NCBI RefSeq assembly: GCF_006384975.1
Contig: NZ_CP021645.1
Coordinates: forward strand, 4,988,001 to 5,052,000
Direction: 5' to 3'
From: Pseudomonas oryzihabitans
GTDB lineage: Bacteria; Pseudomonadota; Gammaproteobacteria; Pseudomonadales; Pseudomonadaceae
Length of the DNA: 64,000 nucleotides
The position numbers and the translations under genes are program-made. Numbering within the stretch: position 1 is the stretch's first letter; each line of letters begins with the position of its first letter. The notes beneath the pieces were generated by a model, which saw only the letters and a program-made list of their open reading frames with translations, was not told where the DNA came from and did no database searches. Shown piece by piece: positions 57,791-64,000 of the stretch.

Positions 57791-58463
57791 CGTCCAGGCC
57801 ATGCTGGCCCGATTGCAGCCCCGCGCCCTGTATCTCGAAGGCGTGCGGGTCTTCGAGACCGAGGTCTATCGGCCGTCGATGCTCAGGCAACTCGACTATC
57901 TGCGGGAGAACTACGCGGCCTTCGTCGGCAGTCCCCACGTCAGGGGCTACGGGACGCAACTGAGTCTGCTCGGCTTTCCCGAGACCAAACCGGCCAATCT
58001 CAAGCTGATCGATCGCTGCCTTGAACAGGGACCGCTGTCCATCAACAACGTCGTGGATGCCTACAACGTGGCGGCGCTGACCTATGGCGCAAGCCTGGGC
58101 GGCCATGCCCTGGAGCAACGGCCTGCGGCGCTGGAGCTGCGCCTGGCGCGCCCTGGCGAGCGGATCCTGCCGCTGTTCCAGAGCCGGACGCTGCCCATAG
58201 CCGCCGGTAGCCTGGTGTATGGTATTGGCGCGGAGGTGTTGGCCTGCATCGGCAGCCGCGACGTGGACGCCGATGGCTTTCGCATCACGGAGGCGACCCA
58301 GGGGCTACTGCTGGTCTCTCTCGGCCATGCCGACACCAGCGCGGAGTTCAACGCCCAGGTACTGGACCTGGCGCTGGAGCTGGTGAAGATAACCTGCCCC
58401 GACGTTCAGGCCTGGCCGGTACCCGTCACTATTGGTGTTGCCAGTGTCGCAGCACCGGCATGA
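57783..58463 (+). CDS. B3/B4 (PheRS editing-type) domain protein
   Basis: A 226-residue protein of the B3/B4 domain family, the tRNA-editing fold of phenylalanyl-tRNA synthetase beta. SINNVVDAYNVAALTYG is the characteristic segment, as in free-standing B3/B4 proteins, which are candidates for trans-editing of misacylated tRNA or binding amino acids. The start is GTG 57783, with GAGGGG 7 nt upstream and 8 bp overlap with the ATP-grasp gene; ATG 57801 lacks a site. In this operon it may remove a toxic non-standard amino acid from tRNA. It overlaps the convergent lrp-type gene by 35 bp. Confidence 0.75.
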   Translation: MSDVQAMLARLQPRALYLEGVRVFETEVYRPSMLRQLDYLRENYAAFVGSPHVRGYGTQLSLLGFPETKPANLKLIDRCLEQGPLSINNVVDAYNVAALTYGASLGGHALEQRPAALELRLARPGERILPLFQSRTLPIAAGSLVYGIGAEVLACIGSRDVDADGFRITEATQGLLLVSLGHADTSAEFNAQVLDLALELVKITCPDVQAWPVPVTIGVASVAAPA

Positions 58464-58869
58464 TGACGACGCTGCGCACCAGGCCGGTCGCCAGGACGGT
58501 TTCCTTGAAGTCGACCACGTTGCCGATGGTGACGTGGTCGTAGCGCACCAGCATGTCGACGTTGCCGAACAGCGAATAGGCTTCGAGCACGCCCGGGTGA
58601 TCCTTGATGCTGTCCCAGACCTGGGAGCAGACGTCGGTGCCGTTGTTGACGAACTGCATGAACGAGGTGTGGCCCGGGCCACAGTGGCTGTCCGCGGCGC
58701 AACGCACGGTATAGCCGAGGATGGTCCCCTGGGCTTCCATCCGCTCGATGCGGGATTCGACGGCGGTACGGGATTTGTGAACGCGCCGGGCGATCTCGGA
58801 AATACTGGTGCGGGCGTCGGCCGTCAGGATCTGGAGAATCTTCTGGTCAATGCTATCAAGGCCGGACAT
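58429..58869 (-). CDS. Lrp/AsnC-family transcriptional regulator
   Basis: A 146-residue Lrp/AsnC regulator: N-terminal HTH (LDSIDQKILQILTADARTSI, then EIARRVHKSRTAVESRIERM) and a ligand-binding RAM domain. Such proteins sense amino acids. It converges on the SznF-like operon, overlapping it by 35 bp, and is a plausible sensor of its substrate or product. ATG 58869 matches the family length; a much longer frame to 59286 is rejected because its extra sequence is not conserved-looking. It could bind the palindrome at 53531-53567. Confidence 0.85.
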   Translation of the reverse strand: MSGLDSIDQKILQILTADARTSISEIARRVHKSRTAVESRIERMEAQGTILGYTVRCAADSHCGPGHTSFMQFVNNGTDVCSQVWDSIKDHPGVLEAYSLFGNVDMLVRYDHVTIGNVVDFKETVLATGLVRSVVIMPVLRHWQHQ

Positions 58870-59108
58870 TGGTGAACTCGCTCGTAGTGCATCCCGGACG
58901 CGTCCCGGGGATTCCTCCATGAAGAAACACACAGGCAGGGCCTGGCGTGCGCGCCGGCAGTCTAAGGCATAGCACCGGGCACGAGAACCGCACCCCGACG
59001 CAATGCCCTCCGGCGCGGCGTGCCGTTTCGTGGGGTACGGCGGGAAGGCGCGTGCCTCTGCGAGCCTTGGAGCTGCGGCGCTATCCCGCGAGGAGCGTCG
59101 CCGCGGGC

Positions 59109-62100
59109 TCAGTACACATCCTTCAGATAGCGCTTCTGCTCGCTCATCCCGCGCACATAGTCGGCAGCGGCCTCTTCGCTGAGCTGGCCGTGGCGGGCCA
59201 CCACCTGGCGCAGGGCCTGGTCGACGTCCTTGGCCATGCGGCTGGCGTCGCCGCAGACATAGACGCGGGCGCCGTCCTGCAGCCAACGCCAGACCTCGGC
59301 GCCGCGTTCCCTCAGGCGATCCTGCACATAGATCTTCTCGGCCTGGTCGCGGGAGAAGGCCAGGCTGAGTTCGCTCAGGGTGCCATCGTGCTGAAAGGCT
59401 GCCAGTTCGTCGCGATAGTAGAAGTCGTGGGCGGCGTGCTGTTCGCCGAAGAACAGCCAGTTGCGGCCCTTATCGCCACGGGCACGGCGTTCGTGGAGGA
59501 AGCCACGGAAGGGCGCGATGCCGGTGCCGGGGCCGATCATGATCAGGGGCACGTCGCCTTGCTCGGGCAGGCGGAAATGGCGCGACGGCTGGATGTGGAC
59601 CTCGGTGGTGGCGTCTTGCAGGCGATCGGCGAGGAAGGTCGAGGCCACGCCCTTGCGGGTGCCGTAGCGCACCGCCGAGACGGTGAGGTGCACCTGGCCG
59701 GCGTGGGCCAGGGGGCTGGAGGCAATGGAATAGAGTCGCGGTTGCAGGCGCTTGAGGCTGGCGAGCAGTTCCTCGGCGGCGAGACGCGCGGGGAAGCTGG
59801 CCAGGACGTCGGCCAGTTGCCGGCCCCAGAGCCAGCTTTTCAATTCGTCGCGGGCCGCCAGCAGGGCGCGGCAGTCGGCATGGCCGCTGCGTTCGGCCAC
59901 CAGGGCCAGGGTTTCGTTGCTGGGACGGGCGATTTCGTAGTGCTCGGCCAGCGCCTGGCGCAGAGACAGCTCGCCGACCTTGGGCACCGTGACCGGCTGT
60001 TCACCGTCGAGCCCGGTCAGGGTCAGGATCTCGTCCACCAGCTCGGGGCAGTTGCGCGCCCTTACGCTGAGGGCGTCACCGGCCTGATAGGCGAGGGGCT
60101 GCTCGGCCTCGAAGCCGAACAGCCGGACCTCCTTGTTGGAGCCGGCGCCGTTGAGTCTTTGATTGATGACCAGCCGCGCCGGCACCGGGGCTGGGCGATT
60201 CGCCGGGGCGGTGCTGGCGGCGATGCTGCTCGCGGCAGGCGATAGCAGCTTTTGCAGCCCGGCCAGCCAGGCGTCGGCGCGGTCGTGACCGTCGGCATCG
60301 CAGTCGAGTCGCGCGCAGAGGCGGCGGGCGCCGAGTTCGGCCAGGCGGGTATCGAGGCGTTGGCCGTGGCCGCAGAACTGGTCGTAGGTGGAGTCGCCCA
60401 GGGCCAGCACCGCGTAGTCCAGCTCGGCGAGCGAGGTGTCGAGGCGGCTGAGCCCTTGCCAGAAGGCCTGGCCGTTGTCCGGGGCCTCGCCGTCGCCAAA
60501 GGTGCTGCTGACCAGCAGGGCGCGCCGGGCACCGCTCAGGCGCTCCACCGCATAGGCAGCCATGTCGTGCAGCTCCACCGCCAGCCCCGCTTCCCGCAGT
60601 TGGGTGGCGCAGCGCTCGGCCAGGGCTTCGGCGCTGCCGGTCTGGGAGGCCCAGAGCACCACCAGGTCGGCCGGAGCCGTGGGGGCCGGGGCCAGACTGG
60701 CGCTCTGGCTTTCGGGCAGGCGGCTGAACAGCCCGGCGAGCAGGCCGTCGAGCCAGAGGCGGGTGTCGGCGGCCAACGGCGCCTGGACCGGCAGGCAGGG
60801 TACGCCCTGGAGGCCACCGTCGCGCAGGCCGTCCAGGAAACCGGCCAGGTAGGTGCGTTCGGCGGCGCTGAGTTGAGGGCGTACCGCGGTCGCCACGCCA
60901 GTAAGTTCGGCCAGGCGCTCCAGGGCGGTCTGGCGGGTGCTCTCGGTGACGGCTTGGTCGATGGGGAGCTGGTGGTGAGGGATGGTGGCGACGCGGGTCA
61001 GGCGTACGGCGCAGACCTTGAGTTCCGGCTGTTGGGATAGGGGGTCGATGGCATCGCTGGTGACGGCGTTGATGGCCAGGTCCGCGCCGTGTACGTCGGC
61101 CCAGTGGAAGGGGGCGAAGCAGTTGCCGGGCTGGACCCGGTCGCTGATCGTCACCGGCAAGACGGCGCGCCCACGGCGGGAGGTGATTTCCAGGCGGTCG
61201 CCGTCCTTGAGTTCCAGCGCCTGGGCATCCTGGGGATGCACCTCGACGAAGGGTGCCGGGTTGAGGCGGTTGAGGGCGGCGATCTTGCCGGTCTTGGTCA
61301 GGGTGTGCCACTGGTGCTGCAAGCGGCCGGTGTTGAGCACGAAGGGGTAGTCGTCATCGGGCAATTCCGCCGGATCCAGGTGCGGGCGGGCGAAGAATTG
61401 CGCCTTGCCGCTGGGGGTGGCGAAGTTGAGCGCGGTCGGTTCGCCCGACTCGTCCAGGCGCAGGGTCTGGCTGCGGCCGTCGTTGAGATAGCGGATCGGC
61501 TGGCGCGGAGCGCTCTCCGTGCTGGAGCAGGGCCATTGCAGCGGGGTTTCGCGCAGGCGCGCATGGCTGGCGCCACGGAGGTCGTAGCCGGTCTGGGGAT
61601 TGTGGAAGTGCGTGATCTCCTCGAACACCTCGGCGGCCGAGGCGTAGGCGAAGTGCTCGCCATAGCCCATCGCGCAGGCCACGTCGGCGATGATCCGCCA
61701 ATCGGCCCGGGCCTCGCCGGGCGGGCTGACTGCCTGTTGCGCCAGGGTCAGGTTGCGCTCGGAATTGATCTGCACCCCATCGGCCTCGGCCCAGAGGGCG
61801 CCGGGCAGGAGGATGTCGGCGTAGCTGTTGGTCTCGGTGTCGAGGAAGGCGTCCTGGGTGATCACCAGCTCGGCGGCCTGGAGGCCCTTGATGACGGTGG
61901 CGCGATTGGCCACGCTGGCGACCGGGTTGGTGCAGATGATCCAGCAGGCCTTGACGGTGCCGGCGGCCATGTCCTCGAACAGGGCGACGGTGCCCTTGCC
62001 CAGGCGGGTATGCAGGGTGCCCTCCGGTACGCCCCAGGCCTGCTCGACGAAGCTGCGGTCGGCGGCGGACAGCAGGCTGCGCTGGCCGGGCAGGCCGGGG

Positions 62101-63137
62101 CCCATGTAGCCCATCTCGCGCCCGCCCATGGCGTTGGGCTGGCCGGTGAGGGAGAAGGGGCCGCTGCCCGGCCGGCAGATTTTACCGGTGGCCAGGTGCA
62201 GGTTGCACAGGGCGTTGGTGCTCCAGGTGCCGTGGGTGCTCTGGTTCAGGCCCATGGTCCAGAGGCTGGTCCATTCGCCGGCCTCGCCGATCCAGCGGGC
62301 GGCGGTACGGATGTCCGCCTCGGCCAGCCCCGTTTCCGCCGCGACGCGCGCCGGGGTGTAGTCGGCGAGAAAGGCCGGCATGGCGTCCCAGCCTTCGGTA
62401 TGGGCGGCGATGAAGGCTTCGTCGAGATAGCCCTCGGCGTGCAGCAGGTGCAGCAGGCCATTGAGCAGCAGCAGGTCGGTGCCCGCCCGCAGTTGCAGGA
62501 ACAGATCGGCCTTTTCGGCGGTGGCGGTGCGCCGCGGATCGATGACGATCAGCTTGGCGCCGCTCTTTACCCGGTCCAGCAGGCGCAGGAAGAGGATGGG
62601 ATGGCAGTCGGCCATGTTGGCGCCGCTGACCAGGAAGAGGTCGGCGCGGTCGAGGTCGTCGTAGGAGCCGGGCGGGGCGTCGGAACCCAGGGACAGCTTG
62701 TAGCCGGTGCCGGCGCTGGCCATGCACAGCCGCGAGTTGGATTCGAGCTGGTTGGTACCGATGAAGCCGCGCGCCAGCTTGCTCGCCAAGTACTGGGCTT
62801 CCAGCGACATCTGGCCGGAGATATAGAAGGCGATGGCGTCCGGCCCGTCGCGGTCGAGGATGGCGCGGAGCCGCTCGGCGGTGGCGGCGATGGCCTGGTC
62901 CATACCGGTCTGTACCGGTTCGTGGGAGCGGTCGCCTCTGATATAGGCCTGCTCCATGCGCCCGCTGTCCACCAGCGCCTGGTGGCTGGTGCTGCCCTTG
63001 GTGCAGAGGCGGCCACGATTGGCTGGATGGTCGCGATCACCGCTGACCTTGGTCACGCGGCCGTCTTCCACCTGCATGACGATCCCGCAGCCGACGCCGC
63101 AGTAGGGGCAGACGCTCTTGAGGTGGGTAGTGGCCAT
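59109..63137 (-). CDS. nasA: Assimilatory nitrate reductase fused to CysJ-type flavoprotein
   Basis: A 1342-residue fusion. The N-terminus has a [4Fe-4S] site (Cys10, 13, 17, 45) and a bis-MGD molybdenum domain (about residues 50-680) whose SNSRLCMASA Cys, near residue 138, should ligate Mo. The C-terminus is a CysJ-like flavodoxin (about 822-970), FAD and NADPH domain ending YLKDVY. Electrons thus pass from NADPH through FMN/FAD to nitrate within one protein, reducing it to nitrite. ATG 63137 has AGGA 8 nt upstream. It diverges from nirB and has a terminator-bearing leader. This bifunctional architecture is known in pseudomonads. Confidence 0.93.
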   Translation of the reverse strand: MATTHLKSVCPYCGVGCGIVMQVEDGRVTKVSGDRDHPANRGRLCTKGSTSHQALVDSGRMEQAYIRGDRSHEPVQTGMDQAIAATAERLRAILDRDGPDAIAFYISGQMSLEAQYLASKLARGFIGTNQLESNSRLCMASAGTGYKLSLGSDAPPGSYDDLDRADLFLVSGANMADCHPILFLRLLDRVKSGAKLIVIDPRRTATAEKADLFLQLRAGTDLLLLNGLLHLLHAEGYLDEAFIAAHTEGWDAMPAFLADYTPARVAAETGLAEADIRTAARWIGEAGEWTSLWTMGLNQSTHGTWSTNALCNLHLATGKICRPGSGPFSLTGQPNAMGGREMGYMGPGLPGQRSLLSAADRSFVEQAWGVPEGTLHTRLGKGTVALFEDMAAGTVKACWIICTNPVASVANRATVIKGLQAAELVITQDAFLDTETNSYADILLPGALWAEADGVQINSERNLTLAQQAVSPPGEARADWRIIADVACAMGYGEHFAYASAAEVFEEITHFHNPQTGYDLRGASHARLRETPLQWPCSSTESAPRQPIRYLNDGRSQTLRLDESGEPTALNFATPSGKAQFFARPHLDPAELPDDDYPFVLNTGRLQHQWHTLTKTGKIAALNRLNPAPFVEVHPQDAQALELKDGDRLEITSRRGRAVLPVTISDRVQPGNCFAPFHWADVHGADLAINAVTSDAIDPLSQQPELKVCAVRLTRVATIPHHQLPIDQAVTESTRQTALERLAELTGVATAVRPQLSAAERTYLAGFLDGLRDGGLQGVPCLPVQAPLAADTRLWLDGLLAGLFSRLPESQSASLAPAPTAPADLVVLWASQTGSAEALAERCATQLREAGLAVELHDMAAYAVERLSGARRALLVSSTFGDGEAPDNGQAFWQGLSRLDTSLAELDYAVLALGDSTYDQFCGHGQRLDTRLAELGARRLCARLDCDADGHDRADAWLAGLQKLLSPAASSIAASTAPANRPAPVPARLVINQRLNGAGSNKEVRLFGFEAEQPLAYQAGDALSVRARNCPELVDEILTLTGLDGEQPVTVPKVGELSLRQALAEHYEIARPSNETLALVAERSGHADCRALLAARDELKSWLWGRQLADVLASFPARLAAEELLASLKRLQPRLYSIASSPLAHAGQVHLTVSAVRYGTRKGVASTFLADRLQDATTEVHIQPSRHFRLPEQGDVPLIMIGPGTGIAPFRGFLHERRARGDKGRNWLFFGEQHAAHDFYYRDELAAFQHDGTLSELSLAFSRDQAEKIYVQDRLRERGAEVWRWLQDGARVYVCGDASRMAKDVDQALRQVVARHGQLSEEAAADYVRGMSEQKRYLKDVY

Positions 63138-63165
63138 GGCGAGGATCCTTCGAAAGCTGGAAAGC

Positions 63166-63244
63166 AAAAAGGCGCCGGTCGCTGTCCCCGAGGGGAAGCG
63201 AACACGGCGCCTTTGTCGTGAAAGGGAGCGATCGGCGTTGACCG
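63166..63244 (-). promoter_or_regulatory. nasA leader: two hairpins and intrinsic terminator (NasT/ANTAR-type)
   Basis: In RNA order: P1 CGGTC-AACGCC-GATCG (63244-63229, hexaloop with A1 and G4), P2 CCTTT-CACGAC-AAAGG (63225-63210, hexaloop with G4), then a terminator whose AAAGGCGCCG arm (63214-63205) overlaps P2 and pairs with CGGCGCCTTTTT (63177-63166). P2 and the terminator are mutually exclusive, so an antiterminator that stabilises P2 would allow nasA expression. It ends 28 bp before the start codon. Confidence 0.8.
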
Positions 63245-63556
63245 TTCCATGAACGGGATTTAGCAAGGCCCGCGCCAGTTCGCCTCGCGTGGCGGTGCGA
63301 GGCGCATAGGTACTGGCCTCGCGGGGTCAGGATGACGAACGCGAAGGTGTCACCCGGCACGGGCTCGGTGCGCCGCGACGGGGCAAACGGGCGAGGTCTT
63401 GCACCGTTCTGGTTCCAGTTGGCTGCCCGGCGTTTTCCGCTTCAACCTGGTCTGCGGACTCTACAGGCCGCGCCAACTGGGGATTTCCAGGCGCCGGCGC
63501 AAAACTGGCACAGCCGATGCAGGAGCCTTGGCAGACCCGCCAATTCGGGTCGCCCG

Positions 63557-63675
63557 GTCGATCAACGGCGATCGACTGCCACTGCAGGCGACGGGCACGG
63601 AGCAGAGCCAAGGGCTCCTCCTTACAGAGAACAGGCAAAGGCGCCTGAGACCGCAAGGTTTCAGGCGCCTTTTTA
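63557..63675 (+). promoter_or_regulatory. nirB leader: hexaloop hairpin, second hairpin and terminator
   Basis: P1 GTCGATC-AACGGC-GATCGAC (63557-63576) has the same A1/G4 hexaloop form as in the nasA leader. P2 at 63620-63635 (CCTT, loop ACAGAG, AACAGG with a bulge) is weaker. A strong terminator follows: AAAGGCGCCTGA (63637-63648) pairs with TCAGGCGCCTTT (63661-63672) plus a T-run. nirB begins 46 bp later. Antitermination by NasT is the likely control. Confidence 0.78.
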
Positions 63676-63721
63676 TTTGCCGCGAATCAACCTGATTGGC
63701 CTCGGCCGGGGGATAGCCTCC

Positions 63722-64000
63722 ATGAACAGCATCGTGACCCGCAAAGAACGCCTGATCGTCGTCGGCAACGGCATGGTCGGTCACCACCTCGTCGAGCAAC
63801 TGCTGGCCGCCGGCGCCCTGGATCACTACGAGATCCATGTCTTCGGCGAAGAGCGCCAGCGCGCCTACGACCGGGTGCACCTCTCCGAATACTTCGCCGG
63901 CCGCGATGCCGAATCCCTGGCCATGAGCGAAGCCGGCCTCTATGCCGTACCCGGCCTGGTGCTGCACCTGGGCTGCGCGGTGACCGCCATCGACCGCGAG
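63722..64000 (+). CDS. nirB: Assimilatory nitrite reductase large subunit NirB (partial)
   Basis: The 93 visible residues begin MNSIVTRKERLIVVGNGMVG with a FAD-binding Rossmann motif and continue RQRAYDRVHLSEYFAG, the classic NirB N-terminus. NirB with NirD reduces nitrite to ammonia using NAD(P)H, FAD, [4Fe-4S] and siroheme. The rest, including siroheme and BFD domains, lies beyond the window. It diverges from nasA, giving a co-regulated nitrate-to-ammonia pathway. Confidence 0.9.
   Translation, partial: MNSIVTRKERLIVVGNGMVGHHLVEQLLAAGALDHYEIHVFGEERQRAYDRVHLSEYFAGRDAESLAMSEAGLYAVPGLVLHLGCAVTAIDRE

Noticed and set aside
58870..59286. N-terminal extension of the Lrp gene
   Set aside because: The Lrp family begins at the HTH; the added residues show no domain, and ATG 58869 gives the normal 146-residue length.
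61089..63221. 710-residue open frame opposite nasA
   Set aside because: It is an antisense shadow of the recognisable nitrate reductase; no domains or ribosome site.

Overview
The window is high-GC, gene-dense chromosomal DNA of a Pseudomonas-type gammaproteobacterium. Support comes from MetE/MetR, BraCDEFG, ArgR-type AraC regulator, DUF485/solute-sodium symporter pair, NasA-CysJ fusion with NirB, and many GGDEF/EAL proteins. The species cannot be fixed from sequence alone; the P. oryzihabitans/psychrotolerans group is a guess. No prophage, complete insertion sequence or CRISPR array was seen.

Layout. 1-6 kb: start of a CBS-like/GGDEF protein, then a polysaccharide locus (Wzc-like BY-kinase, membrane glycosyltransferase, O-antigen-ligase-like protein). 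6-9.4 kb: divergent metE/metR with palindromes between them. 9.5-23 kb: housekeeping and signalling genes, including three tandem c-di-GMP genes, an LRR-protein kinase and a chemoreceptor. 23-34 kb: a second chemoreceptor with an apparently cytosolic sensor, phhB, acsA, an argR-like regulator, a GGDEF-EAL protein with a probably damaged EAL site, a lipoprotein, and a divergent SDR/LysR pair. 35-40 kb: braCDEFG branched-chain amino-acid ABC transporter. 40-46 kb: DUF2288 protein, aldo/keto reductase, LysR, selB and tRNA-Sec, then a Fic gene lying between tRNA-Sec and a decayed tRNA-Sec copy. 46-50.4 kb: DUF485/symporter pair, nitrilase, LysR.

50.5-58.9 kb is the most interesting accessory region. 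A clavaminate-synthase-like Fe(II)/2-oxoglutarate hydroxylase is coupled to a LysE exporter and lies divergent from a GcvA-type LysR. Next comes a tight co-directional operon: a heme-oxygenase-like diiron oxygenase fused to a cupin, with the domain plan and metal-ligand spacing of the N-nitrosating enzyme SznF; a Rieske ferredoxin; an MFS transporter; an ATP-grasp ligase; and a PheRS-type B3/B4 editing-domain protein. A convergent Lrp/AsnC regulator closes it. A CTAGTGAA palindrome with an extra half-site 20 bp away precedes the operon. I infer a small biosynthetic cluster for an N-oxidised or N-nitroso amino-acid/dipeptide product with export and possible tRNA-level self-protection; the product is unknown.

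59-64 kb: assimilatory nitrate reduction. A NasA-flavoprotein fusion and nirB diverge, and each transcript begins with a leader carrying a hexaloop hairpin, a second hairpin and an intrinsic terminator, the arrangement expected for NasT/ANTAR antitermination.
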